64,000 nucleotides of DNA from contig JADKGY010000035.1 in assembly GCA_016722045.1 (NCBI GenBank), positions 62,001 through 126,000 of the forward strand, read 5' to 3'. Shown piece by piece: positions 26,356 through 35,388 of this stretch. A program made the position numbers and the translations under genes. Within the stretch, counting starts at the first letter, position 1. Every line of letters starts with the position of its first letter. This stretch comes from Candidatus Opimibacter skivensis (lineage in GTDB: Bacteria > Bacteroidota > Bacteroidia > Chitinophagales > Saprospiraceae). The notes beneath the pieces were generated by a model. It was given only the letters and a program-made list of their open reading frames with translations, had not been told where the DNA came from and did no database searches.

Positions 26356-26481
26356 AAACGAATCAATATGTAAAACGATACAAATATTGTCAACTTACAG
26401 GTGATGCATATCAGCAGGAGAGATGATGTGGACGATTGTTTTCCTAGTGCCACACCCGTAGCTTTTCTCAAATATTTTGAT

Positions 26482-27891
26482 ATGAAAACATCACTTTTAT
26501 CCGTTCTGGTTTTTCTGATTTTTTTCATCTCAAAAACCAGTGCTCAGGACAAGAATATATTGAATGGATTGTCTGAGGAAGAACAAAACGCTATTGAAGC
26601 GATAGCGCTTTATCCTACCAAAGAAAGAGAGGCAATCCTTGAAGCATCTCTTCATCCGGAGATCCTGGTACGGATGGAAAACATACGCAGTACGACTGAA
26701 ACGAAATTCAAAGAAAACATTTCGGGCATAGCAGAGGCAGATCAAAAAAAGATTTACAATCTGTCCCGCTATCCGGATCTCATCACAAAGATCTGTGTTG
26801 TAGGGAATGGCAGGTCGAATGCGGAGATGACGGATATCCTCCAGAGCTATCCTGAAGGAATCCACGCAGACGCTTTGTTTGCTAATCAAAATTATTTTGG
26901 CCTCCTCAGAGAAGTCAATAATCTTTACATGGGCGCTGAGGAAGCTTTTCAGACTGTCCTTTCGGCCTATCCTGAGAAAGTGCGTGAAGCATTCAGACAA
27001 CTTGATCAGTTGCCTGGTGTCACAAGTATCCTCACAGACAATATGAAGATGACTGTTCTGCTCGGCGATCTATACGGCAAGCAGCCAGTGCAAATAATGC
27101 ATGCACTTGATTCACTCAATGTAGTCGTCGCCGAACAACAAGCCAACGAATTAAAAGACTGGAAACAGAAAATTGAGGATGATCCGGCTGCCATGACAGA
27201 ATTTGAAAATGCGGCTGAGGAGTTTGCCAATGATGAGCCATATGATAATAGTGGGTATGATGATGATGTGTATGATGGACCGCTGCCGGAAAGTTATACG
27301 GAGAGAGTTGTCGTGCATGAGGTATGGAGGCCCTATCAATATTGGTTCGGTTGGCCTTCATGGTATGCCGATGAATGCTGGTATCCCTATCCGTGGTGGT
27401 ATCATTCCGGATTCTATTATGGTCCTGGTCATGTGATCGTCATCATCGGGTTGCCATCCAATGTATTTTTTAACTGGCATTTTTATCATGACAGTCATTT
27501 CTATCACTATCCACATTTCACTGATCAGGTCATTCGACATTACTACGGTCCAAGACATACAGGTTCACATATGCAACCCGTGTTTAAAAGATGGGAAGAA
27601 GACCACAGATCAGAATTGCCCGACAATTGGTTTAATGATGACAAAAACAGAGTGAACAGAATACGTGAGTATGGAAAATTCAAAATGGATTATGATAAAA
27701 AAGTCGGTGTCAAAACGGAGAAGTCACCTACGGAAAGAGAGTATCTGCAAAAACATGCTGACAAATACCCGACATTAAAACCAGTATTGACAGAAAAACC
27801 TGGAAGTCCAAGAACTCCACCAAAAAAGGATCAGGACAAGAATCCTGTACCGGAATACAAGCCTGTACAAAATAATCCAAGGGAAAAATAA
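26482..27891 (+). CDS. Secreted protein with aromatic/His-rich segment, DUF3300-like
   Basis: A 469-aa protein starting MKTSLLSVLVFLIF...SAQ (signal peptide) at 26482. Residues about 28-235 are helical with the ALYPTKEREAILEASLHPEIL pattern seen in DUF3300-type proteins. An acidic Asp/Tyr linker (about 240-270) is followed by a Trp/Tyr/His-rich stretch (about 280-365) and a basic, Pro/Lys-rich tail. The tail seems cut by a frameshift: an alternative frame downstream (to the stop at 28134-28136) reads TPPRTPPTKKEQTQPKPTDT, and a good terminator follows only at 28172. The original product may therefore have been about 80 aa longer. Function unknown; probably cell-envelope. Confidence 0.75.
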   Translation: MKTSLLSVLVFLIFFISKTSAQDKNILNGLSEEEQNAIEAIALYPTKEREAILEASLHPEILVRMENIRSTTETKFKENISGIAEADQKKIYNLSRYPDLITKICVVGNGRSNAEMTDILQSYPEGIHADALFANQNYFGLLREVNNLYMGAEEAFQTVLSAYPEKVREAFRQLDQLPGVTSILTDNMKMTVLLGDLYGKQPVQIMHALDSLNVVVAEQQANELKDWKQKIEDDPAAMTEFENAAEEFANDEPYDNSGYDDDVYDGPLPESYTERVVVHEVWRPYQYWFGWPSWYADECWYPYPWWYHSGFYYGPGHVIVIIGLPSNVFFNWHFYHDSHFYHYPHFTDQVIRHYYGPRHTGSHMQPVFKRWEEDHRSELPDNWFNDDKNRVNRIREYGKFKMDYDKKVGVKTEKSPTEREYLQKHADKYPTLKPVLTEKPGSPRTPPKKDQDKNPVPEYKPVQNNPREK

Positions 27892-28171
27892 CTCCTGAAG
27901 AAAAAAATAGACAGGGCCAAAGAAAATCATGAAAATGTCTGGGACAATCAACGGAAGCCCCCAAGGCAAGAATCCCTTCAGCCAATCCTGCAAAAGAGAT
28001 CAGCAAAAAAACCACCAAGGACAGAGCCTGCAAGGAAAGATCAAAACAAACACCACCCAGAACGCCACCTACTAAGAAGGAACAAACACAGCCTAAGCCA
28101 ACCGATACCGGCAAAAAGAATCCGGGTCGCAATTGATGGTTGATAGAAAAGAGGTCAGTTTGTAAAGCAGG

Positions 28172-28208
28172 AAAAGCGGTGCTGAAAAAGGCACTGCTTT
28201 TCTTTTTC
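28172..28208 (+). terminator. Intrinsic terminator
   Basis: The stem AAAAGCGGTGC / GCACTGCTTTT with an 8-nt loop (TGAAAAAG) is followed by CTTTTT. It ends the plus-strand transcription unit of the 26482 gene and supports the idea that its coding region once reached 28136. Confidence 0.75.
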
Positions 28209-28234
28209 CCAGCACTGTCATTTCAGAATACCCG

Positions 28235-28711
28235 TTATTGATTTGGCAGTAATGTATATTCCTTATGTAAGGCTCTCGATGATACGTATAGACCAATAAA
28301 GTCCAATGCTATTCTGAAATAATTTGCTGTAAACCAGGAATTAGCCCTTTGCTTCGTTAAGACTGCATCTAAGTTTGAGCCGGCCATATAAATATTGATC
28401 GGTAAAAAATGCACCATTGTAAAAACCATATCGGCCAGGCTGACACATAAAGCAATGAGCAATAACATGCGGATCGTTTTTGAGGGTTTCCAGTAATAAA
28501 CCAGGCAAATAATACTGAAAATCAATACCCCGAATTTGAGGTAGAAATAATCACCAGGATTTGTAATGCGAAAAAAGTCCTGAAGATGTTTGATATCTGT
28601 CAATTCACCTGATCTCCAATTGACAGCCACGACCAACATATCGAAAATCATACCGGCACATAAGAAAAACCAAAAAGAAAGATTTATCCAAAGAGGGATT
28701 TTGTTTTTCAT
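28235..28711 (-). CDS. Four-helix membrane protein, DUF1772-like
   Basis: A 158-aa protein with four hydrophobic segments (about 8-28, 54-73, 78-100, 130-148). The ordering and the RANSWFTANYFRIALDF segment before the last helix resemble DUF1772 (anthrone oxygenase-like) proteins, but the match is weak. No operon partner; it converges with the 26482 gene and its terminator. Confidence 0.6.
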   Translation of the reverse strand: MKNKIPLWINLSFWFFLCAGMIFDMLVVAVNWRSGELTDIKHLQDFFRITNPGDYFYLKFGVLIFSIICLVYYWKPSKTIRMLLLIALCVSLADMVFTMVHFLPINIYMAGSNLDAVLTKQRANSWFTANYFRIALDFIGLYVSSRALHKEYTLLPNQ

Positions 28712-29019
28712 ACAAATTGAATTGAGGAGTTAAATAAATAAACGTTACACAATTTTTTTGGTTATAGTTCGAAAGAATAATTGTACTGTCAGTCATCAAT
28801 TCAGACAAGATAAATCAGATATTTGTCCATTAATATAAGATATCTTTTCAGATCGACCAGGTTTTTTCACGCACCTGCCCTTCAGCTTTCATGGCACGTA
28901 ATGCATTTACTTTAGCCCTGACATTGGCACGATAACATTTGTAATAAGTGAAAAGTAAATGTTCATTTTTGCCAAATTCATTTTTGGCTTTCGAAAATAA
29001 TAATCTGTGAACGCTTTGC

Positions 29020-29808
29020 TTAACTTATAAAACCCTTCCGCCTCCAGGTCCATGCAAAAAAAGCCAGTTCATCCAAAACATCAATTTGCCTGAACTCATC
29101 ATTGAATTCAATGCAATCGAATATGACAGGCTTGGTGTATAAAAATATATTTCGTGAATGAAGATCGCCATGACAATCCCTTACGCATCCACTTTCAACT
29201 CGCTGAATAAACAGATCCCTGTGGTTTTCCAGGAAATTGTCCGAAACATGAACTGCTTTTTCTATCGTTTTTACCTGCTGTGCTCCGAGCGTTGTTAAGA
29301 CAAAATCAGCTATAGATAAAATATCATTGAATCTTGATGAAAAGTGATCTTCGTTAAATTTTCTATGGATCACCTCTGTTCGCTCATGAAATTTCCTGAT
29401 CAGAACCGCCAGAGCCTTAATATGTTTTAGAGTGACTTGATTTTTGTCGAGCATCAGATGCATTTGTTTCGCATCCTGCATTCGTTTCATCTTTATCGCG
29501 TAATCAATAATCACGCCTTCAGTACCGTCTATAGAAATTTCCGTGTCTTTCTTTCGCACAGTTACAACGTCCAGGTACATTCCTTTGGTCAACCTATTGT
29601 TCAGCATCAATTCATGTTCACAAAAATATTTCCGCAATTGTAATGTTGAAAAATCGAGAAAAGAATACTTTATCTCTTTCTTAAATTTATATGCAAACGA
29701 CGTGCCCAGAATAACATAAGAAATATGGGTTTCAACCAATTTCCACTCTGTGAAAGGATGCTGAAACTTTCCTGATTCTAAAATGGTCTGAATGAGCCTG
29801 CTGTTCAT
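29020..29808 (-). CDS. Phosphotransferase-like kinase (COG2187 type), frameshifted near the C-terminus
   Basis: A 262-aa frame of an aminoglycoside-phosphotransferase-like fold: VILGTSFAYKFKKEIKYSFLD (ATP-binding lysines), CVRDCHGDLHSRNIFLY (catalytic HGDLHxxN) and VIFDCIEFNDEFRQIDVLDELAF (metal-binding IDFxE-like). After this the frame is lost in a run of seven T (29056-29062 on the plus strand). Adding one base restores CMDLEAEGFYKLSKAFTDYY, and a second added base near 28989 restores NEFGKNEHLLFTYYKCYRAN and a tail ending at 28848. The gene overlaps its upstream partner by ATGA coupling; COG2187 and P-loop kinase domains are often fused or paired. Substrate unknown. Confidence 0.82.
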   Translation of the reverse strand: MNSRLIQTILESGKFQHPFTEWKLVETHISYVILGTSFAYKFKKEIKYSFLDFSTLQLRKYFCEHELMLNNRLTKGMYLDVVTVRKKDTEISIDGTEGVIIDYAIKMKRMQDAKQMHLMLDKNQVTLKHIKALAVLIRKFHERTEVIHRKFNEDHFSSRFNDILSIADFVLTTLGAQQVKTIEKAVHVSDNFLENHRDLFIQRVESGCVRDCHGDLHSRNIFLYTKPVIFDCIEFNDEFRQIDVLDELAFFAWTWRRKGFIS

Positions 29809-29920
29809 TTGCGTAGATCAAGATAGTGAATCGCTTCACGGAGCATGGCATCAATGTTATCGTTTGATGAAACCAGCACAAGATGTTCTTTCAAGAGTGG
29901 CTCCGTCACTTGCCTGATCT

Positions 29921-30301
29921 TCAGATACACATCAAAATTGGCTTCACTGTTTTTCGTGGTTTATCTAATCTTTCCTCAATACTGTCTTCCGGGGCTGTCA
30001 CTTCAATATATCTGATCTCCTCCTTTAATTCCTCTACTTTCTGTTCAAATTTATCTCGCAGGGACGCCTTATAAAATGTACCATCCAGGACAATTGGGAT
30101 TTGCTCAGGAATATGATCAACCATGATGGCAAGCATAGCGTTATAAACCAACTGCTTTTCATCATCAGAATACGTTCGTTCAGAAAACATTTTCATCCTC
30201 AGCTCATCCGTGCTTACATACAGCGCGTCTAACTTTTCAGCGAGTCTTGATGCAAAATAGCTTTTCCCTGATCCGGGTAGTCCAAAAACAATAATGACCA
30301 T
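29921..30301 (-). CDS. P-loop kinase (AAA_33/zeta-like), C-terminus lost by frameshift
   Basis: A 126-aa frame beginning MVIIVFGLPGSGKSYFASRLAE (Walker A GLPGSGKS, residues 7-14) with the STDELR motif and the VLDGTF strand of small-molecule/zeta-type kinases (COG0645). It stops early: adding one A in the run at 29950-29954 restores EANFDVYLKIRQVTEPLLKE and a further tail to a TGA at 29805-29807. That TGA overlaps the ATG of the phosphotransferase-like gene. The intact gene would be about 165 aa. The pair probably phosphorylates a small molecule together. Confidence 0.82.
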   Translation of the reverse strand: MVIIVFGLPGSGKSYFASRLAEKLDALYVSTDELRMKMFSERTYSDDEKQLVYNAMLAIMVDHIPEQIPIVLDGTFYKASLRDKFEQKVEELKEEIRYIEVTAPEDSIEERLDKPRKTVKPILMCI

Positions 30302-30342
30302 CTCTTACGCTTTTACTTGTGATGTTGCATAAATCGTTCAGA

Positions 30343-31068
30343 TTATCTGGTCAGTTTTAATGCATTGTCAAGACGCATAGCCGCATTGTCCCAATTGAGG
30401 ATCGGAAATAAAGCATCAACAAAATCAGTGCGCTTGTTTTTATATTTCAGATAGTAAGCATGTTCCCAAACATCAATGACCAATAGAGGAATAACACCCC
30501 ATTGTGTAAGTTTCTCATGGTTCTCGCATTGCAATACCGCGAGGCTATCGGAATAAGGTTGATAGCCTAGTATTCCCCAACCATTGCCATCCACATTTTT
30601 AGACGTGGCGGCGATGTATGTTTTCAATTTATCAAAAGAGCCAAAGTCCTTTTCTATCCGTTTGAGTAATTCGCCTGTGGGCGAAGTTTGTTTGGCGGTT
30701 AGATTTGTCCAGAAAATAGAATGCAGCACGTGTGATGAAAAATGAAATGAGAGTTTCTTCGTCCAGTAGTCAACCGTTTCAAGATTGTTGCTGTCCAGTG
30801 CCTCTTTTATCTTTTTCAAATCATTATTTGCTGCTTTCACTGCTCCTCCGTGATGAAAGGTATAGTGCAGGTGCATCGTCTCAGCGTCCATACCTGGTTC
30901 TAAATAATTTTCAGCATAAGGCAAAGTTTGCTGAATAAAATTTCCGTTGGCATCCACTAATTTGTCAATACCGCCTTCTGTGACAGAAGCAGCAAAGATT
31001 GAATTCGAAGGAAGCATGGATGCACCACCGATGATCAAAGTATTTTTCAAAAAATCTTTTCTGTCCAT
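30343..31068 (-). CDS. sod: Exported Fe/Mn superoxide dismutase
   Basis: A 241-aa enzyme with an N-terminal extension (MDRKDFLKNTLIIGGASMLPSNSIFA) that resembles a Tat-type signal with RK in place of RR, so it is likely exported. The SOD domain covers about 40-241, with the metal ligands in LHYTFHHGG (first His), HFSSHVLHSIFW (second His region) and IDVWEHAYY (Asp and third His). The helix GNGWGILGYQ is conserved. It converts superoxide to peroxide and oxygen; metal preference (Fe or Mn) cannot be fixed by eye. It is a single gene upstream of the kinase pair, 41 bp away. Confidence 0.93.
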   Translation of the reverse strand: MDRKDFLKNTLIIGGASMLPSNSIFAASVTEGGIDKLVDANGNFIQQTLPYAENYLEPGMDAETMHLHYTFHHGGAVKAANNDLKKIKEALDSNNLETVDYWTKKLSFHFSSHVLHSIFWTNLTAKQTSPTGELLKRIEKDFGSFDKLKTYIAATSKNVDGNGWGILGYQPYSDSLAVLQCENHEKLTQWGVIPLLVIDVWEHAYYLKYKNKRTDFVDALFPILNWDNAAMRLDNALKLTR

Positions 31069-31160
31069 GGTATGATGTTTTTATAACTCCTTCTTCAAAT
31101 CTACCATTTTCGGTGATAAGATCTCAGGCAAATTTAAGCGCGGGCGCAAATCGGAAATTT

Positions 31161-31304
31161 GCAAACACCCTGACGTAGGCACAGCCTACGCCAAACAACT
31201 ATATATGTTGTATTGTGCGGTGGATACGCGATAAATCGTCGTCTCTACGACCAAATAAAAATAGAATTTGTTCGGCGTAGGCTGTGCCTACGTCGGAGCG
31301 TTTG
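31161..31304. repeat. Inverted-repeat hairpin element E2
   Basis: The ~38-bp left arm GCAAACACCCTGACGTAGGC...CTACGCCAAACAA and the right arm at 31266-31304 are near-perfect inverted copies around a ~67-bp centre. Each arm itself contains GACGTAGGC-ACA-GCCTACGCC, so the element folds in two ways. It fills most of the SOD/deoD spacer. Confidence 0.8.
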
Positions 31305-31358
31305 CAAAACTCGGTTTTGCGACACGTATTTTCTGACTTTCTTGTAAATAGAAAAACG

Positions 31359-32057
31359 TCAGGCGATTTCCAGTGCCAGTCGCATCATCTGAAGACTGAT
31401 ATGCTCGCGATCTTTCGTAGACGTAGACTCATTTGTGATGATATTATCACTCACGGTCAGGATGGACAGCGCTTTGATATTATTTTTAGCCGCAAGGGAA
31501 TAGAGAATACTTGTTTCCATTTCAATAGCTAATACTCCACGTTTGATCCATGGGTCCCACCGATTAGGTGTCTCATCATAAAATATGTCCGTACTGAATA
31601 CTTTACCTTGTCTGAAGGCAACAGAATTTTTTTCGGCCACTTCTCTTGCCTGTCTCAATAATTCCGGATCTGCTGTGGGCGCATAATCCATGCTATCATA
31701 ATACAACATCTGCGTATTCGAATCCGTATACACTGCTTCTGCCAGAATAAGTATGCCAAGGTCAAGATCAGACTGCAATCCACCACAGGTTCCAATCCGG
31801 ATTATCTTTTTGACCCCATATCCAAATATCAATTCATGCACATAGATAGCCGTTGAAGGTATGCCCATACCCGTTCCCTGTACCGACACACGCTTTCCAT
31901 TATACATCCCTGTGAAGCCAAGCATGCCCCGCACCTCATTGTAACATATGACATCGGTGAGGATTTTTTCGGCCACGTATTTGGCGCGAAGGGGATCACC
32001 TGCTATCAAAACAGTTTCAGCAATCTGACCGGGGGTAGCTTGAATGTGCAGGCTCAT
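31359..32057 (-). CDS. deoD: Purine-nucleoside phosphorylase, DeoD type
   Basis: A 232-aa cytosolic enzyme starting MSLHIQATPGQIAETVLIAGDPLRA at 32057, the usual DeoD start; the upstream extension is unsupported. Conserved features: the phosphate-binding GDPLRAK, RIGTCGGLQ, EMETSILYSLA (ribose-binding Glu-Met-Glu) and the catalytic-region SDNIITNESTSTKDRE. It cleaves purine (deoxy)ribonucleosides with phosphate to base and (deoxy)ribose-1-phosphate. It is divergent from the uridine-phosphorylase-like gene across 56 bp, so the two probably share control, and deoC lies 3.3 kb away. Confidence 0.95.
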   Translation of the reverse strand: MSLHIQATPGQIAETVLIAGDPLRAKYVAEKILTDVICYNEVRGMLGFTGMYNGKRVSVQGTGMGIPSTAIYVHELIFGYGVKKIIRIGTCGGLQSDLDLGILILAEAVYTDSNTQMLYYDSMDYAPTADPELLRQAREVAEKNSVAFRQGKVFSTDIFYDETPNRWDPWIKRGVLAIEMETSILYSLAAKNNIKALSILTVSDNIITNESTSTKDREHISLQMMRLALEIA

Positions 32058-32062
32058 AGGCG

Positions 32063-32093
32063 TTTTATTAGCCAACAATTTAAAGTAGATTTG
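32063..32093 (+). promoter_or_regulatory. Bacteroidetes-type promoter for the uridine phosphorylase-like gene
   Basis: TTTT (32063-32066), a 19-bp spacer and TAGATTTG (32086-32093) fit the TTTG-N19-TAnnTTTG consensus of the Bacteroidetes primary sigma factor. The start codon lies 20 bp downstream. The 56-bp divergent spacer leaves little room, so control of deoD and this gene is likely coupled. Confidence 0.45.
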
Positions 32094-32113
32094 ACACATA
32101 TCATAAGTAAAAG

Positions 32114-32986
32114 ATGAGCGGACAGCTTTCAGACACAGATTTGATCCTCAATACCGATGGAAGTGTATACCATTTGCATCTGCTTGAGGAGCATATTGCT
32201 GATCATGTCATCATCGTCGGTGATCAGGGGCGTGTCGCACAAATCAGTAAACATTTTGATAAAACAGAATCACAAATTCAAAATCGTGAGTTTGTCACGC
32301 ATACCGGATACATCGGCCAAAACAGGATCACGGTGTTATCAACAGGTATTGGCACTGACAACATAGACATCGCGATCAATGAACTTGATGCTGCTATCAA
32401 TATCGATCCAAAGACAAGACACCAAAAAACTGTAAAGAGAAAATTGAACATCGTTCGCATTGGTACCTCCGGAACATTGCAGGCAGATATCGAGGTGGGT
32501 TCGCAGGTGATCTCTCAATTCGGTCTTGGCTTTGATGGTGTACTCCATTATTACAAGTACCACTATGACGCACTCGAAAACGAATTACAGAAAAAAATAA
32601 GAGAGCATCTCAATTGGAATGCACCGCTTGCCTATCCATATGTATGTAAAGTAAGCACCCCACTTTTCAACAAACTATCTGAAGGCATGATCCCCGGCAT
32701 CACAGCTTCATCACCCGGATTTTATGGACCGCAGGGAAGAAAACTTCGATTGGAACCATTATATCCGGACATCAATTCAAGACTCCAGTCTTTTTCACAT
32801 AAAAATTATCGCGTCACCAATTTTGAAATGGAGACATCGGCATTGTATGGACTGGGAAATCTTCTTGGACATAACTGTTGCACGTGCTGTACTATTATTG
32901 CAAATCGCATCACAAAGAAATTCAGTAAGGATTATCACAAGGATGTGGATAGGTTGATTGGAGTGGTGCTGGAAAGGATATTCTAA
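32114..32986 (+). CDS. Nucleoside phosphorylase, uridine phosphorylase-like
   Basis: A 290-aa PNP_UDP_1-family protein: HVIIVGDQGRVAQISKHFDK (phosphate site), TVLSTGIGTDNIDIAINELD, IVRIGTSGTLQ and the nucleoside-binding FEMETSALYGLG. The C-terminus, with CCTCC and ANRITKKFSKDY, is longer than in E. coli Udp. Likely reaction: uridine plus phosphate to uracil and ribose-1-phosphate. It is divergent from deoD and ends 3 bp before the convergent ALDH gene, giving a compact nucleoside-salvage cluster. Confidence 0.88.
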   Translation: MSGQLSDTDLILNTDGSVYHLHLLEEHIADHVIIVGDQGRVAQISKHFDKTESQIQNREFVTHTGYIGQNRITVLSTGIGTDNIDIAINELDAAINIDPKTRHQKTVKRKLNIVRIGTSGTLQADIEVGSQVISQFGLGFDGVLHYYKYHYDALENELQKKIREHLNWNAPLAYPYVCKVSTPLFNKLSEGMIPGITASSPGFYGPQGRKLRLEPLYPDINSRLQSFSHKNYRVTNFEMETSALYGLGNLLGHNCCTCCTIIANRITKKFSKDYHKDVDRLIGVVLERIF

Positions 32987-32989
32987 TCA

Positions 32990-35374
32990 TCACTCCCCAT
33001 ACGGAATCCAGATATTCTTAATCTGTGTCGCATTGCGTAAAAACTGTTCCACTTCACCCTGGTGACCTTCATACCAATCTCGTTGTTTTCCAAAATTAAC
33101 CCAGGTGCGTTTCATATTTTCTGCAGCTGCGTGTTCCACCATTTTACTTCCTTCTTTTGTACCGAAATACCACAATCCATCTACATCATCATGATTGGCT
33201 AACACTCCTGCGAGTTCATCTTGCTTTCCAGTGATGATGTTGATCACACCGCCCGGAAAATCTGATGCCTCAAATACTTGAAACATATCCGTAGCTGACA
33301 ATGGTGTAGTCTCCGATGGTATCACAATCACCCGATTGCCCATCGCCAATGCAGGGATAACTGCAGAAATAAATCCGAGTAAAGGAGCCGTATCCGGACA
33401 CACTATACCCATCACCCCGAGTGCTTCAGGCATCGCCATCGTGACATGTCGTGACAATGTGTGATGTACATGACCATCATATTTATCAGCCTTAGCTGCA
33501 TTGGTATAGATCCGATCAATCGACAAACTCACTTCACGATCAGCATCCGATTTTGAAACACCCAGAAGTTGTATCAATCGGCCTGCAAATTCATCTTTAC
33601 GTATCGCCAGATTTTCAGCGAGATAATATAAGATCTGTGCTCTCGCATGTCCGGTCATCGCTGTCCATGATTCTGCAGCATGTGCGGCTTCAACTGCATT
33701 ACGTATATCCTTGCGATTGCCCTGGCTAACTGTTGCAATAATTTTTCCGGATGCATTTTTTATTGAACTACTATATCCTCCATCAGGCCTTGCTTCTTTG
33801 CCACCAATAAATAATTTAATCGTACGATCAATTTCAGGAACTAAAGATGATGGTGATTCCTTTGCATTTTTTTTCTGAATTAATTTCTTTGGCGCAATTT
33901 GCAATTCATCAGACTTTAATTTCAGATATTCATACAATCCTTCTCTGCCACCTTCTCTTCCGAAACCGGACTCGCGATAGCCACCAAAACCTGAGGCTGC
34001 ATCAAACAGATTCGTACAATTGATCCACACTGTGCCTGCTTTTATTTTCGGCGCCATATCCAGGGCAAGATTGATATTCTCAGTCCAGATACTCGACGCC
34101 AATCCATATCGTGTATTATTCGCTAGTTTAATTGCTTCAGGATGCGTCCGAAATGTCATCGCTACAAGCACAGGACCAAATATTTCCAATTGCGCTATCG
34201 TCGATGAAGGTGACACATCTGTAAATAAGGTAGGCGGATAAAAATATCCATCCGTAGGACAACTCCATGATGGTTGCCACATTTGTCCTCCTTCTTCAAT
34301 TCCCTTCGCGACCAACTGTTCAATGGTGCGCAATTGAACCGGCGCTATGATTGCTCCGATATCAACACTTTTATCTAATGAATTACCGACGCGAAGTTTT
34401 TCCATCCGCGCTTTGATCTTTGCATAAAGTTTTTCTGCAACAGATTCCTGCACAAGAAGTCTTGAACCTGCGCAACACACTTGTCCCTGATTAAACCATA
34501 TCGCATCCACCACTCCTTCAACAACACTATCAAGATCTGCATCATCGAATACGATAAACGGAGATTTGCCACCGAGTTCAAGCGATATTTTTTTTCCTGT
34601 ACCTGCTGTGGCTCTCCGGATGATACGACCTACATCTGTAGAACCTGTGAAAGCAATCTTATCCACATCCGGATGATCCACCATCGCCGCCCCACTCTTT
34701 CCATCACCGGTGATGATATTCACTACACCATCAGGCAAACCGATTTGCTCGCAGATCTCTGCAAATAACAAAGCAGTGATGGATGTAAACTCAGCTGGTT
34801 TCAACACCACAGTATTCCCCATCGCCAGAGCTGGAGCAATTTTCCATGCAAGCATCAACAATGGAAAATTCCAGGGGATGATCTGCGCGATGACGCCAAC
34901 TTCTTTATAGTCCTGTAATTCTGTATCACGCAATTGTGCCCATCCTGCATGATGATAGAAGTGACGTGCTGCAAGAGGAATATCAATATCACGACTTTCA
35001 CGAATGGGTTTTCCATTGTCCATCGACTCCAATACCGAAAATAATCGCGAATGCTTTTGAATCTGTCGTGCGATCGCATAGAGATAACGTGCTCTTGCAT
35101 GTGCACCGATCTTTATCCATTTTGGTAATGCTTTTTTCGCAGCCTTTACAGCTTTATCTACATCCTTTTCATTGGCTTGAGATATGAGAGCAAGATTTTT
35201 TGTAGTTGCAGGATTGACACTTTCAAAATATTTCTTTGACAGAGGAGCCTGCCATTTACCATCGATGTATAGTGTAAACTTACGTTTGTGTGCATCTAAC
35301 CATTCATCTGCCGCTGAAGAACTTTCAGGAGCGTATCCATAATCCATGTTATTAAATATGGTCTTCACTTTCAT
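32990..35374 (-). CDS. Double aldehyde dehydrogenase, ALDH16-like
   Basis: A 794-aa protein with two ALDH units. The first (about 25-500) is complete: IIPWNFPLLMLAWKIAPALA, the NAD-binding FTGSTDVGR, catalytic Glu in LELGGKSP, and the nucleophile in FNQGQVCCAGSR. The second (about 520-794) aligns with the ALDH N-terminal half (ARAQILYYLAENLA, PALAMGNRVIVIPSE) but has no cysteine motif, as in ALDH16. It lies 14 bp from deoC on the same strand. DeoC releases acetaldehyde, so oxidation of that acetaldehyde is the likely role here; this is inference from context. Confidence 0.92.
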   Translation of the reverse strand: MKVKTIFNNMDYGYAPESSSAADEWLDAHKRKFTLYIDGKWQAPLSKKYFESVNPATTKNLALISQANEKDVDKAVKAAKKALPKWIKIGAHARARYLYAIARQIQKHSRLFSVLESMDNGKPIRESRDIDIPLAARHFYHHAGWAQLRDTELQDYKEVGVIAQIIPWNFPLLMLAWKIAPALAMGNTVVLKPAEFTSITALLFAEICEQIGLPDGVVNIITGDGKSGAAMVDHPDVDKIAFTGSTDVGRIIRRATAGTGKKISLELGGKSPFIVFDDADLDSVVEGVVDAIWFNQGQVCCAGSRLLVQESVAEKLYAKIKARMEKLRVGNSLDKSVDIGAIIAPVQLRTIEQLVAKGIEEGGQMWQPSWSCPTDGYFYPPTLFTDVSPSSTIAQLEIFGPVLVAMTFRTHPEAIKLANNTRYGLASSIWTENINLALDMAPKIKAGTVWINCTNLFDAASGFGGYRESGFGREGGREGLYEYLKLKSDELQIAPKKLIQKKNAKESPSSLVPEIDRTIKLFIGGKEARPDGGYSSSIKNASGKIIATVSQGNRKDIRNAVEAAHAAESWTAMTGHARAQILYYLAENLAIRKDEFAGRLIQLLGVSKSDADREVSLSIDRIYTNAAKADKYDGHVHHTLSRHVTMAMPEALGVMGIVCPDTAPLLGFISAVIPALAMGNRVIVIPSETTPLSATDMFQVFEASDFPGGVINIITGKQDELAGVLANHDDVDGLWYFGTKEGSKMVEHAAAENMKRTWVNFGKQRDWYEGHQGEVEQFLRNATQIKNIWIPYGE

Positions 35375-35388
35375 TGTCTTATTATTTA

